Part shown: positions 26,220-34,100 of the stretch, in pieces
Layout of the letters: the number at the start of each line of letters is the position of its first letter
Position numbering within the stretch: position 1 is the first letter of the stretch
Program-made: the position numbers and the translations under genes
Assembly: GCF_008923205.2 (NCBI RefSeq)
Contig: NZ_WBMS02000025.1
Coordinates: 1 to 64,000 of the forward strand
DNA length: 64,000 bases
Source of the DNA: Actinomadura physcomitrii
GTDB taxonomy: Bacteria > Actinomycetota > Actinomycetes > Streptosporangiales > Streptosporangiaceae
Direction: 5' to 3'
The notes under the pieces: model-generated
Told to the model about the DNA's origin: nothing
The model's input: the letters and a program-made list of their open reading frames with translations, nothing else
The model's database searches: none

Positions 26220-26795
26220 TCAACCCGCGTGAAACGTGTTCTGCGCCGCCTCCAGGCCCCCGGTCAGCAGCGACTCCACCGCGTCCGCCGCCCGGTCGAC
26301 CTCCAGCTCCAGCACCTTCCGCTCCGCCGCCGAGAAGTCCTTCAGCACGTACGCCGCCGCGTCCATCCGCCCCGGCGGCCGCCCCACCCCGAACCTGACC
26401 CGCAGGTACTCCTTGTCGCCCAGCGACCTGGTGATCGACCGCAGCCCGTTGTGACCGTTGTCACCCCCGCCGCGCTTCAGCCGCAGCGCCCCGAACGGGA
26501 TGTCCAGCTCGTCATGGACGACGACCAGCCGCTCCACCGGCACCTTGTAGAAGTCCCGCAGCCCCCTCACCGGGCCGCCCGACTCGTTCATGTACGTCCG
26601 CGGCTTCGCCAGCACGACCCGTACCCCCTGGAGCCGCCCCTCCAGCACGTCGGCCCGCGCCCGGTGCGCCTTGAACCTGCCGCCCGCCCGGCCCGCCAGC
26701 AGGTCCAGCACCATGAACCCGGCGTTGTGCCGGTTGCCGGCGTACGACGGCCCCGGATTGCCCAGGCCGACCACCAGCCAGACGTCCGCGCTCAC
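26220..26795 (-). CDS. pth: Peptidyl-tRNA hydrolase
   Basis: 191 aa from GTG 26795, preceded by AAGGAG. It frees tRNA from peptidyl-tRNA that drops off ribosomes. The active-site region is intact: GLGNPGPSYAGNRHNAGFMV (10-29) with Asn13 and catalytic His23, and HDELDIPFG with the third conserved Asp. KPRTYMNESG is the other signature. The length is normal for Pth. It lies directly downstream of rplY, an order conserved in actinobacteria. Confidence 0.95.
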   Translation of the reverse strand: MSADVWLVVGLGNPGPSYAGNRHNAGFMVLDLLAGRAGGRFKAHRARADVLEGRLQGVRVVLAKPRTYMNESGGPVRGLRDFYKVPVERLVVVHDELDIPFGALRLKRGGGDNGHNGLRSITRSLGDKEYLRVRFGVGRPPGRMDAAAYVLKDFSAAERKVLELEVDRAADAVESLLTGGLEAAQNTFHAG

Positions 26796-26815
26796 CCGAT
26801 CTCCTTACGACCGAA

Positions 26816-26843
26816 GGCCCCCGCAGGCGCGCCTGCGGGGGCC
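26816..26843 (-). terminator. Hairpin between rplY and pth
   Basis: A 28-nt perfect palindrome (14 + 14, GC-rich) lies 29 nt past the rplY stop and 21 nt before the pth start. It probably ends or attenuates rplY transcription. Confidence 0.65.
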
Positions 26844-26871
26844 GTTCGTCGGTTCTCGCCGTTCCGCGGTC

Positions 26872-27519
26872 CTACTCGGCGGACTCCTCCGCTTCGCCCT
26901 CGGCGGCGGCCTCGGCGGCCGCGGCCTCGGCCGCCTCCGCGGCCTCCGCCTCGGCCTCGGTCTCGGTGGCGCCGGCGGACGCGGACGCGTCCGCGATCTG
27001 CAGGATCAGCGCCTCCTCGTCGGTCGCCAGCGTGGTGCCCGACGGCAGCTTCAGGTCCTTGGCCAGCAGCTGCGTGCCGACCTCGACGCCCTCGATCGAC
27101 AGCTCGACCGACTCGGGGATGTGCGTCGCCTCGGTCTCCACCGAGATCTGCACGAGCTCCTGCTGGACGACGCCGCCCGCGACCACGTCGCCGACCACGG
27201 TCACCGGCAGGTCGACGGTGACCTTCTCCCCGCGCTTGACCAGCAGCAGGTCGACGTGCTCCAGGAAGCCCTTGATCGGGTCGCGCTGCACGTCCTTGGG
27301 CAGCGCGAGCTCCGAACCGTTGCCGAGACCCTCGATGGTCAGCAGCACGTTCGGTGTCTTCAGCGCGAGCATCAGCTCGTGCCCCGGCAGCGTGATGTGC
27401 TGCGGGTCGGTGCCGTGACCGTAGAGGACGGCGGGCACCTTGCCGGCCCGGCGGGTGCGCCGCGCGGCACCCTTACCGAACTCGGTGCGCGGCTCGGCGG
27501 CGATGCGTACCTCGGACAC
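26872..27519 (-). CDS. rplY: 50S ribosomal protein L25/general stress protein Ctc
   Basis: 215 aa from GTG 27519 with an AGGAG site. It binds 5S rRNA. The N-terminal L25 domain (MSEVRI, RRAGKVPAVLYGHGTDPQHI) is followed by the TL5/CTC C-terminal domain (HIPESVELSIEGVEVGTQLLAKDLKLP). The last 30 residues are an Ala/Glu-rich acidic tail of low complexity, common in actinobacterial CTC proteins. Length and order (rplY before pth) are normal. Confidence 0.95.
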   Translation of the reverse strand: MSEVRIAAEPRTEFGKGAARRTRRAGKVPAVLYGHGTDPQHITLPGHELMLALKTPNVLLTIEGLGNGSELALPKDVQRDPIKGFLEHVDLLLVKRGEKVTVDLPVTVVGDVVAGGVVQQELVQISVETEATHIPESVELSIEGVEVGTQLLAKDLKLPSGTTLATDEEALILQIADASASAGATETEAEAEAAEAAEAAAAEAAAEGEAEESAE

Positions 27520-27880
27520 GGCGAAAACTCCTCGTTGTTGCGATCCACGGCCGTCCCGCAGGACGTCCGCTACGGACAGAGCGAATCAGGCGTAGCTCGA
27601 TGCGTCAGGCGCCTCGAAGATTCTTTGCGTTACCCGGGGAGTACGGACCTGAACGGAGCCGCACTGACGACCCGGGGCATACGCGGATTCAAGAAGTCTA
27701 GCCGATCGTTTCCACGCGCAACGCCATCGCCCCCGCGACGACCCGCCGCGGGGGCCTCTCCGAAACGTCCACGCCCCGGTCAAGCCGGACCCGATCGGCA
27801 CCCTCACCCGAGAAGACGAACACCGACCCGAGCCCGTTCCCCCACCGGAGAACGCCCCGCCGCCTCAAGCAACCCCAGCC

Positions 27881-27968
27881 AGGACCGAACCGTGACCAAC
27901 GACCTCAACCGAGGACCGAACCGTTACAAACGACCTCAGCCGAGGACGGTTACCGACAACCTCAGCCG
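27881..27968. repeat. 31-bp direct tandem repeat, nearly three copies
   Basis: Copies start at 27881 and 27912 (both 31 nt, a few mismatches); a third, shortened copy spans 27943-27968. Each begins AGGACCGAACCG or close to it and ends with CCTCARCCG. It is non-coding and lies between rplY and prs. No palindrome or spacer pattern makes it CRISPR-like. Confidence 0.75.
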
Positions 27969-28002
27969 ACACCCCAGCCACGCACCGACCCCGACCGTCG
28001 CG

Positions 28003-28146
28003 ATCGCGAGCGAAGCCGGATTTGAGCGAAGCAAGAATCCGATCGCGCAGCGAGCCCCCAGGGCGAGTCGGAGCGATGCAGCGATCGCACGCTTTGTCCG
28101 CCGAAGGGAGGGCCCCCAGAGCCCGACCGCCAAGGACAAAGCAAAA
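28003..28146 (-). repeat. Dispersed repeat, copy A
   Basis: Read on the minus strand it begins TTTGCTTTGTCC directly after the prs stop codon, then GGCGGTCGGG, GGGGGCCCTCCCTTC, GCGATCGCTGCATCGCTCCG, CTCGCTGCGCGATCGGAT and CTTGCTTCGCTC, ending in GCGATCGC. The same ordered blocks occur on the plus strand at 43843-43976, with roughly 85 percent identity by eye. It is rich in GCGATCGC-type palindromes and has no coding frame, so it looks like a REP- or MITE-like intergenic repeat. Confidence 0.75.
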
Positions 28147-29127
28147 CTAGCTATGCCCGCCGAAGAGGCTGGTGACGGAGCCGTCGCTGAAGACCTCGTT
28201 GATCGCGCGGGCGACCAGCGGGGCGATCGAGAGCACGGTCAGCTTGTCGAACTGCTTGTCCTCGGGGATGGGCAGCGTGTTGGTCAGCACGACCTCGGAG
28301 ATGCGCGAGTTCTTCAACCGGTCGACGGCGGGGCCGGACAGGACGCCGTGGGTGGCGGCGACGACGACCTTGTCGGCGCCGTGGTCGAACAGCGCGTCGG
28401 CGGCCTTCACGATCGTCCCGCCGGTGTCGATCATGTCGTCGACGACGACGCAGGTGCGGCCCTCGACCTCGCCGACGACGTCGAAGACCTTCACCTCGTT
28501 GGCGACGTCCGGGTCGCGCTTCTTGTGGATGATGGCCATGGGGACGCCGCCGAGCCGGTCGGACCAGCGTTCGGTGACCCGCACGCGGCCGGCGTCGGGC
28601 GCGACGACGGTCACCCGGGAGGTGTCGAGGCGGCTCTCGAAGTGGTGCGCCAGCAGGTCCAGCGCGAACAGGTGGTCGACGGGGCCGTCGAAGAAGCCCT
28701 GGATCTGCGCGGTGTGCAGGTCGACGGTGATCAGCCGGTCGGCGCCGGCGGTCTTGAACAGGTCGGCCATCAGCCGGGCCGAGATCGGCTCGCGGCCGCG
28801 GTGCTTCTTGTCCTGGCGGGCGTACCCGAAGAACGGCGCGACGACCGTGATCCGCTTGGCGGACGCCCGCTTCAGCGCGTCCACCATGATCAGCTGCTCC
28901 ATGATCCACTGGTTGATGGGAGCTGTGTGGCTCTGGATCACGAAGGCGTCGGAACCGCGGACGGACTCCAGGAACCGCACGAACGTCTCACCATTGGCGA
29001 AGTCGTACGCGGACGTCGGCGTCAGGTCGACGTGGAGGTTGTCGGAGACCTCCTTGGCCAGGTCCGGGTGGGCTCGGCCGGTGAAGAGCATCAGCTTCTT
29101 CTGACCGCTCGCTTTGATCCCACTCAC
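28147..29127 (-). CDS. prs: Ribose-phosphate pyrophosphokinase
   Basis: 326 aa from GTG 29127, which has GGGGGAG 9 nt upstream. An ATG at 29160 would add 11 residues but lacks a ribosome site. It makes PRPP from ribose-5-phosphate and ATP for nucleotide, His and Trp synthesis. Key parts are LMLFTGRAHPDLA, DFANGETFVRF, FFGYARQDKKHRGREPIS (flexible loop, ATP site) and VVVDDMIDTGGT (PRPP-binding loop). It is downstream of glmU on the same strand, an arrangement conserved in actinobacteria. It ends exactly at the dispersed repeat. Confidence 0.95.
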   Translation of the reverse strand: MSGIKASGQKKLMLFTGRAHPDLAKEVSDNLHVDLTPTSAYDFANGETFVRFLESVRGSDAFVIQSHTAPINQWIMEQLIMVDALKRASAKRITVVAPFFGYARQDKKHRGREPISARLMADLFKTAGADRLITVDLHTAQIQGFFDGPVDHLFALDLLAHHFESRLDTSRVTVVAPDAGRVRVTERWSDRLGGVPMAIIHKKRDPDVANEVKVFDVVGEVEGRTCVVVDDMIDTGGTIVKAADALFDHGADKVVVAATHGVLSGPAVDRLKNSRISEVVLTNTLPIPEDKQFDKLTVLSIAPLVARAINEVFSDGSVTSLFGGHS

Positions 29128-29258
29128 CTCTGACAACTCCCCCTCAATGGAACTGTGCACTCATGTGGGTTGTCGTCCCCACTCCCAGGGCACCACAAGA
29201 GTCTCCTCCGTGGTCCCCGGTGTCTTTTGTCCGTGGGGGACGCCGCTGTCCTCCACCT

Positions 29259-29307
29259 CCCCGCCGCCTCGGCGGGGCAGTCATGGGCGCGCCGGTTCGC
29301 CGGCGCG
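29259..29307 (-). terminator. Two consecutive hairpins after glmU
   Basis: An 8-bp stem CCCCGCCG/CGGCGGGG (29259-29277, 3-nt loop) and an 8-bp stem CGCGCCGG/CCGGCGCG (29288-29307) with a 4-nt TTCG loop lie within 55 nt of the glmU stop. They probably terminate or attenuate glmU before prs. Confidence 0.6.
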
Positions 29308-29311
29308 GCCG

Positions 29312-30763
29312 TCAGGCGGGGTCGTCCCCGCCTTCGGCGGCACGGCGCGCCGCCTCCGCCGCCTCCGCCGCGGGCGTGCCGGGCCGCTTGCGCTCGACCC
29401 AGCCCTCGACGTTGCGCTGCCGCGCCCGCGCGACCGCCATCGCGCCCGGCGGCACGTCCTGGATGATCACCGAGCCGGCGGCGGTGTAGGCGCCGTCGCC
29501 GACCGTCACCGGCGCGACGATCATGTTGTCGCTGCCGACCTTCACATGGGAGCCGATGACGCTGCGGTGCTTGCGCACGCCGTCGTAGTTCACGAACACC
29601 GAGCTCGCGCCGATGTTGGAGTGGTCGCCGATCTCGGCGTCGCCGACGTAGGTGAGGTGCGGCACCTTGGTGCCCTCGCCGATCTCGGCGTTCTTGGTCT
29701 CGACGTAGGTCCCGATCTTGCCCTTGCGGGACAGCCGCGTCCCGGGCCGCAGGTAGGCGAACGGGCCGACGGACGCCTCCGGCCCGATCTCCGCCTCGAC
29801 GCACACCGCGTTCACCACGGACGCGTCCGCGCCGACGCGGGTGTCGGTCAGCGTGCAGTTCGGGCCGACGCTGGCGCCCGCCTCCAGATGGGTGCGGCCG
29901 TGCAATTGCGTGCCGGGGTGGACGACGGCGTCCGGTTCGGCGGTGACGTCCACGTCGATCCAGGTGGACGCGGGGTCGATGATCGTGACACCGGCCCGCA
30001 TGTGGGCCTCGAGGATCCGGTCGTTCAGCTGCCGCCGCGCCTGGGCGAGCTGGACGCGGTCGTTGACGCCCTGCGTCTCGGCCCAGTCGGCGACCAGGTG
30101 CGCGCCGGCGCGGTGGCCGTCGCCGCGCAGGATCGCGACCACGTCGGTGAGGTACTCCTCGCCGCCGGCGTTGTCGGTCGTGACCCGCTTGAGGGCGTCC
30201 TCCAGCAGGGTCCCGTCGAAGGCGTACATGCCGACGTTGATCTCGGTGACGGCGCGCTGCGCCTCGGTGGCGTCCTTGTGCTCGACGATCGCCTCGACGC
30301 TGCCGTCGGCCGCCCGGATCATCCGCCCGTACCCGGTCGCGTCGGGCATCTCGGTCGTCAGCACGGTGACCGCGTTGCCCGCGGTCTCGTGCGTCCGCAC
30401 GAGGGCGGCGAGCGTCTCGCCGCGCAGCAGCGGGTGGTCGCCGTTGGTCACGACGACGGTGCCGTCGAGCGAGCCGGTCTGCTCCAGCGCCATCCGGACG
30501 GCGTGCCCCGTCCCGCCCTGGACCTCCTGGACGACGGGCTCCACGTCCGGCGCATGCTCGCCCAGGTAGGCGACGGCCTGCTCGCGGCGGTGCCCGACGA
30601 CCGCGACGATCCGCCGCGGCCCGAGCTCGCGGGCGGCGGCGAGCACGTGGCCGAGCATCGCGCGCCCGCCCAGCTCGTGCAGCACCTTCAGGGTGCGGGA
30701 CTTCATCCGGGTGCCCTCGCCCGCGGCGAGAACGATGACGGCGGCCGGGCTGTCGGCACTCAC
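29312..30763 (-). CDS. glmU: Bifunctional GlmU: N-acetylglucosamine-1-phosphate uridyltransferase / glucosamine-1-phosphate acetyltransferase
   Basis: 483 aa from GTG 30763, chosen because AGGAG lies 8 nt upstream; the open frame reaches further but without support. It makes UDP-GlcNAc for peptidoglycan. The uridyltransferase domain starts VIVLAAGEGTRMKS, with GGTGHAVRMAL and TNGDHPLL. The acetyltransferase domain is a left-handed beta-helix with hexapeptide repeats, RPGTRLSRKGKIGTYVETKNAEIG, HLTYVGDAEIG and FVNYDGVRKHRSVIG. The C-terminus is Ala-rich. It is just downstream of tRNA-Gln. Confidence 0.95.
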   Translation of the reverse strand: MSADSPAAVIVLAAGEGTRMKSRTLKVLHELGGRAMLGHVLAAARELGPRRIVAVVGHRREQAVAYLGEHAPDVEPVVQEVQGGTGHAVRMALEQTGSLDGTVVVTNGDHPLLRGETLAALVRTHETAGNAVTVLTTEMPDATGYGRMIRAADGSVEAIVEHKDATEAQRAVTEINVGMYAFDGTLLEDALKRVTTDNAGGEEYLTDVVAILRGDGHRAGAHLVADWAETQGVNDRVQLAQARRQLNDRILEAHMRAGVTIIDPASTWIDVDVTAEPDAVVHPGTQLHGRTHLEAGASVGPNCTLTDTRVGADASVVNAVCVEAEIGPEASVGPFAYLRPGTRLSRKGKIGTYVETKNAEIGEGTKVPHLTYVGDAEIGDHSNIGASSVFVNYDGVRKHRSVIGSHVKVGSDNMIVAPVTVGDGAYTAAGSVIIQDVPPGAMAVARARQRNVEGWVERKRPGTPAAEAAEAARRAAEGGDDPA

Positions 30764-30931
30764 TAGGAGGCTCCTCGGCATCGCGGACGGGGATCGGCTG
30801 CGAGCGCGCCCACCTGCGCCATCAGGGCATGGCAGGCCGGAGCGCACCCGACACCGGAAGGATACCGCCCGCGCCCGGCCCTCCGGCCAGCGACCTGCCC
30901 TGACCAGCCCGTCTGCCGACATTCAAGACAG

Positions 30932-31003
30932 CTCCGGCGCCAGGATTTGAACCCGAACCAAGGGCACCAAAAGCCCGTGTGCTGCCAGTTACACCACGCC
31001 GGA
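30932..31003 (-). tRNA. tRNA-Gln, anticodon TTG
   Basis: 72 nt on the minus strand. The acceptor stem TCCGGCG (31003-30997) pairs with CGCCGGA (30939-30933), discriminator G at 30932, and no encoded CCA. The anticodon arm GGGCTTTTGGTGCCC gives TTG, reading CAA/CAG glutamine codons. The T-arm contains GGTTCAAATCC. A tRNA-Gln beside glmU is a known actinobacterial neighbourhood. Confidence 0.93.
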
Positions 31004-31072
31004 TCAAAGTGGACGCTTCGGACAGCAGGTCCGCGCGTCCGATCACACGATACCGGCCATCGCGGCCCGGCC

Positions 31073-31432
31073 CTACCCCATTTCGTCAGGGTGGGCGCCT
31101 CCTCGGATCCTCTCGGCGGCGGCGTCCGAGCGCTCGGACAACAGGGCCACCGCCGCCTCCTGCCCCAGCATCGCGCCAAGCTTCACCTCCTTGCGCTGCT
31201 GCTCGCGCGCTAGGTGAAAGGGCTGCCAGTAGTTCCGACGCATCGCCTCGATGCGCTCGGGCGCATGCCTCCGCCGAGCAGGCCTGGGGAGCTCTCGCAA
31301 CCACAACGAGCATGTGCTCTTGGAGATGTTGAGCGATTCTGCGATCTCGTCATAGGTCCGCCCCTGGCGGCGGAGCTCGATGGCCTTGGGCTTGAGCTTC
31401 TCCCGGATCTCGTCCGGCATTGGTCCAGCCAT
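31073..31432 (-). CDS. Short helix-turn-helix protein, possibly truncated
   Basis: 119 aa from ATG 31432; a TTG at 31447 would add 5. Residues about 16-45 hold a clear HTH of the resolvase/terminase type: RRQGRTYDEIAESLNISKSTCSLWLREL. A basic segment with RRNYWQPFHLAREQQRKEVKLGAMLGQEAAV follows. In larger actinobacterial proteins that begin this way, a C-terminal catalytic-looking part follows; here the chain ends soon after SERSD. It may be a remnant or a genuinely small DNA-binding protein. It sits 70 bp from the 5' end of tRNA-Gln, isolated from other genes, with a somewhat AT-richer upstream region. Function unknown. Confidence 0.55.
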   Translation of the reverse strand: MAGPMPDEIREKLKPKAIELRRQGRTYDEIAESLNISKSTCSLWLRELPRPARRRHAPERIEAMRRNYWQPFHLAREQQRKEVKLGAMLGQEAAVALLSERSDAAAERIRGGAHPDEMG

Positions 31433-31642
31433 GACGGAAGAGTACAACGGATTTTAACTGTTCGTGTCCAGTTCGTTGCCCTGCGCACACGAGCTCGTAC
31501 GACCGAAAGCCCCAAATGGGTTTAGAGCGGCCGTTATCGAGCACTCAACTCGCATCTGCGCCGAACGCGTGGGCGGTTGAGTGGCCTGGTGTGGCCGCTG
31601 AGAGAGATTCCCTCTGATTTTACCGGCCGTCCCTGTCCAACT

Positions 31643-31672
31643 TACGGATCCGTAGGTTACGTTGGCGTAGGT
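31643..31672 (+). promoter_or_regulatory. Palindrome and direct repeats upstream of the desaturase
   Basis: TACGGATCCGTA (31643-31654) is a perfect 12-bp palindrome. CGTAGGT occurs twice (31651-31657 and 31666-31672), 15 bp apart. The block is 33 nt before the desaturase start at 31705. Its place and form suit an operator of the TetR regulator encoded next to the desaturase. Confidence 0.5.
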
Positions 31673-31704
31673 AAGTGGCCCCTAGCCGCAGGAAGTGGTG
31701 ACGC

Positions 31705-32658
31705 ATGACAACGGCTCCTACCATGGCTCCTCCCCGATCAGAACGACGTCCCGAACTCTCCCCTGACCAGCAGGGCAATGCCGAACGCGCGCTCGTCGCG
31801 GTGTTCACCGGCGTCCCGTTCCTGGCCCTGTTCGCGGCCGTCCCGCTCGCCTGGGGCAGGTTCCTCGGCTGGACCGACGTCGCGCTCACGGCCGTGTTCT
31901 ACGTGCTGTCCGCCGGAGGGATCACGGTGGGGTACCACCGGTACTTCACGCACGGGTCGTTCAAGGCGAACCGCGGACTGAAGATCTTCCTGGCGCTGGC
32001 CGGGAGCATGGCCATCCAGGGGCCGGTGATCACCTGGGTCGCCGACCACCGGCGCCACCACAAGCACTCCGACCAGGACTTCGACCCGCACTCGCCGTGG
32101 CGGTTCGGGGACGACTGGAAGGCGCTCGCCAAGGGCCTGGTCTGGGCGCACTACGGCTGGCTGTTCGACGCGAACAAGACCTCCAAGCAGCGGTTCGCCA
32201 AGGACCTGCTCAAGGACCGCGACATCACCCGGATCCACCTGGCCTTCCCGGGGCTGGTGGCGGTGTCGTTCCTGCTGCCGGCCGCGCTCGGCGGGCTGAT
32301 CACGATGTCGTGGCTCGGGTTCTTCACGGCGCTGTTCTGGGCGGGGTTCGTGCGGATCACGCTCGTCCACCATGTGACGTGGGCGATCAACTCGATCTGC
32401 CACACGTTCGGCAAGGAGCACTTCGAGGTCCGCGACAAGTCCCGCAACGTGTGGTGGCTGGCGATCCCGTCGCTCGGCGAGTCGTGGCACAACCTGCACC
32501 ACTGCGACCCGACGTGCGCGCGGCACGGGGTGCTGAAGGGGCAGATCGACATCAGCGCGCGGATCATCTGGGCGTTCGAGAAGGCGGGCTGGGCGAAGGA
32601 CGTCCGGTGGCCGAAGGACGACCGGCTGTCGGCGAAGCGCACGAAGCAGGCGGCTTGA
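31705..32658 (+). CDS. Acyl-CoA delta-9 desaturase-type fatty acid desaturase
   Basis: 317 aa from ATG 31705. It is a membrane di-iron desaturase that would put a double bond into acyl chains (stearoyl-CoA desaturase type, DesA3-like). The three histidine boxes are complete: HRYFTH, HRRHH and HNLHH, plus an extra His pair in VHHVTWAINS. Four hydrophobic segments are arranged in two pairs around them, as in this family. The stop codon overlaps a possible TTG of the following TetR gene, so the pair is probably one operon. The operator-like palindrome upstream suggests control by that regulator in response to acyl chains; this is inference from similar pairs. Confidence 0.9.
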   Translation: MTTAPTMAPPRSERRPELSPDQQGNAERALVAVFTGVPFLALFAAVPLAWGRFLGWTDVALTAVFYVLSAGGITVGYHRYFTHGSFKANRGLKIFLALAGSMAIQGPVITWVADHRRHHKHSDQDFDPHSPWRFGDDWKALAKGLVWAHYGWLFDANKTSKQRFAKDLLKDRDITRIHLAFPGLVAVSFLLPAALGGLITMSWLGFFTALFWAGFVRITLVHHVTWAINSICHTFGKEHFEVRDKSRNVWWLAIPSLGESWHNLHHCDPTCARHGVLKGQIDISARIIWAFEKAGWAKDVRWPKDDRLSAKRTKQAA

Positions 32659-32675
32659 CCGTCACAATTGATCCC

Positions 32676-33452
32676 GTGACAGATCCCGCTCCCAGGCCCC
32701 GCAGAAAGCGGATGACCGGCAAGGAACGCCGCGAGCAGCTCGTCGACATCGGCCGCACGCTGTTCGCCGAGCGCGGCCTGGACGGCACCTCGGTGGAGGA
32801 GATCGCCTCCGCCGCGGGTGTGTCGAAGCCCGTGGTGTACGAGCACTTCGGCGGTAAGGAGGGGCTCTACGCGGTCGTCGTCGACCGGGAGTTCGAACGG
32901 CTGCTGAGCCTGGTGACGGAGGCGCTGAACTCGGCGATCCACTACCGGAGCAAGCTGGAGAAGGCGGCGCTGGCGCTGCTGGAGTACATCGAGGGGCATC
33001 CGGACGGGTTCCGGATCCTCGTGCGCGACTCGCACGGCGGCACCGGGACGGGCAGCTACGCGAGCCTGCTCAGCGAGATCGCCGGCGAGGTCGAGTACAT
33101 CCTCGCGCAGGAGTTCGACCGGCACGACTACGACGGCAAGTTCGCGCCGCTGTACGCGCAGAGCCTCGTCGGGATGGTGGCGCTGACGGGCCAGTGGTGG
33201 CTGGACGTCCGCAAGCCGAAGCGCGAGGAGGTCGCCGCGCACGTGGTGAACCTGGCGTGGAACGGGCTGGCGGGGCTGGAGCCGAAGCCGTCGCTGGATC
33301 CGCGGCAGCGCCGCAAGGAGATGGAGCGCGCGGAGCGGCGGGCCGAGAAGGCGGCCGCGAAGGCGGAGAAGGCGGCGGAGAAGGCGCAGCGGCGGAGCCG
33401 CCGGGACGCCGAGGCCGATTTCGTGGACCCGAGCCCGCATCCGTCGGTCTGA
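32676..33452 (+). CDS. TetR-family regulator with long Lys/Ala-rich C-terminal coil
   Basis: 258 aa from GTG 32676. TTG 32655, overlapping the desaturase stop, and ATG 32712 are alternatives. The N-terminal TetR HTH is clear: REQLVDIGRTLFAERGLDGTSVEEIASAAGVSKPVVYEHFGGKEGLY. The ligand domain follows. The last 50 residues (RRKEMERAERRAEKAAAKAEKAAEKAQRRSRRD) form a highly charged helix, then an acidic end; this tail is not part of normal TetR folds. It is directly downstream of the desaturase and probably controls it, responding to acyl-CoA. That is inference. Confidence 0.85.
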   Translation: MTDPAPRPRRKRMTGKERREQLVDIGRTLFAERGLDGTSVEEIASAAGVSKPVVYEHFGGKEGLYAVVVDREFERLLSLVTEALNSAIHYRSKLEKAALALLEYIEGHPDGFRILVRDSHGGTGTGSYASLLSEIAGEVEYILAQEFDRHDYDGKFAPLYAQSLVGMVALTGQWWLDVRKPKREEVAAHVVNLAWNGLAGLEPKPSLDPRQRRKEMERAERRAEKAAAKAEKAAEKAQRRSRRDAEADFVDPSPHPSV

Positions 33453-33512
33453 GTCGTCGGGGGCCGGCCGTGCGCGTGGTGCGCGCGGCCGGTCTCGCGC
33501 GTCCGGGGGCGG

Positions 33513-33875
33513 TCAGCTTTCAGGCTGGAGGAATTCGAGGCGGTTGCCGACGGGGTCGTCGGCGTAGCAGCGGCGGTATCCGGGGAACAGGCCGTCGTGG
33601 CGGACGTCGTGGCCGGCGGCGCGCAGGCGCGCGGCGAGGGCGTCGAGGTCGCCGGTGAGCAGGCCGGGGTGGGCTTTGCGGGCGGGCCGGAAGTCCTCTT
33701 CGATGCCGAGGTGGAGTTCGAGGCCGGGGCCGCGGAACCAGGCGCCGCCGCGCTTGGCGAGCTCGGGCGGCTTGGGGATCTCGTCGAGGCCGAGGACGCC
33801 GCCGTAGAAGGCGCGGAGGGCGTCCTCGCTGCCGGGCGGGGCGGCGAGCTGGACGTGGTGGAGGGCGGTGAGCAT
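33513..33875 (-). CDS. VOC (glyoxalase/bleomycin-resistance fold) protein
   Basis: 120 aa from ATG 33875, with a strong AGGAGG 5 nt away. A single vicinal-oxygen-chelate domain: LHHVQLAAPPGSEDALRAFYGGVLGLDEIPKP, LELHLGIEEDF, and the C-terminal DDPVGNRLEFLQP with a metal-ligand Glu. His7 or His6, His near 55 and Glu near 116 could chelate a metal. VOC proteins range from isomerases to antibiotic binders, so no substrate is given. It is isolated: convergent to the TetR gene and separated from the upstream methyltransferase by 225 bp. Confidence 0.82.
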   Translation of the reverse strand: MLTALHHVQLAAPPGSEDALRAFYGGVLGLDEIPKPPELAKRGGAWFRGPGLELHLGIEEDFRPARKAHPGLLTGDLDALAARLRAAGHDVRHDGLFPGYRRCYADDPVGNRLEFLQPES

Positions 33876-33898
33876 GCGGTCCTCCTGGCGGACGGACG

Positions 33899-34094
33899 CC
33901 GGCGGCCGTCCGGAGTTCGTCCGGGCGGCCGCCGGCAGGGGTCGCCGGCATCGGGTCGCGAAGCCGGGGCTCGGTGCCGGGCCGGGCGGTCTGCGATCAT
34001 GTGCGGGTCGCGTCCGCGCGGCCTGGATGCCGCCCGCCGGCCGAGTCGGCGCACCGCAGGGGAACGAGTCGCTTCCCTCGGCCGGCGGGCGGCA
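33899..34094. other. Intergenic region with two long hairpins
   Basis: First hairpin: near-perfect 17-bp arms GCCGGCGGCCGTCCGGA / TCCGGGCGGCCGCCGGC (about 33900-33940, one mismatch, short loop). Second: perfect 18-bp arms 34028-34045 and 34077-34094 around a 31-nt loop. Both lie between the end of the methyltransferase gene (34101) and the start of the VOC gene (33875) on the minus strand. The second is 6 nt past the stop and may be the terminator, although its loop is long. Confidence 0.6.
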
Positions 34095-34100
34095 CCCCGT

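Larger units (their letters stand above)
27520..28146. other. Gene-free stretch between prs and rplY
   Basis: 627 bp with no credible gene. From rplY outward it holds the rplY leader, AT-richer sequence with possible promoter elements to about 27720, a degenerate purine/C-rich part, a 31-bp tandem repeat (27881-27968), and a dispersed repeat copy (28003-28146) ending at the prs stop codon. Some gene sets in related genomes have a lipoprotein (lpqT) here; no trace of it is readable. Confidence 0.6.

Noticed and set aside
27881..27968. CRISPR array
   Set aside because: The repeats are contiguous with no spacers, and no cas genes are present in the window.
30932..31432. Integration of a mobile element at tRNA-Gln
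   Set aside because: No integrase, no duplicated tRNA 3' end, and the HTH gene is on the 5' side of the tRNA. Only a weak remnant idea is kept as a finding.
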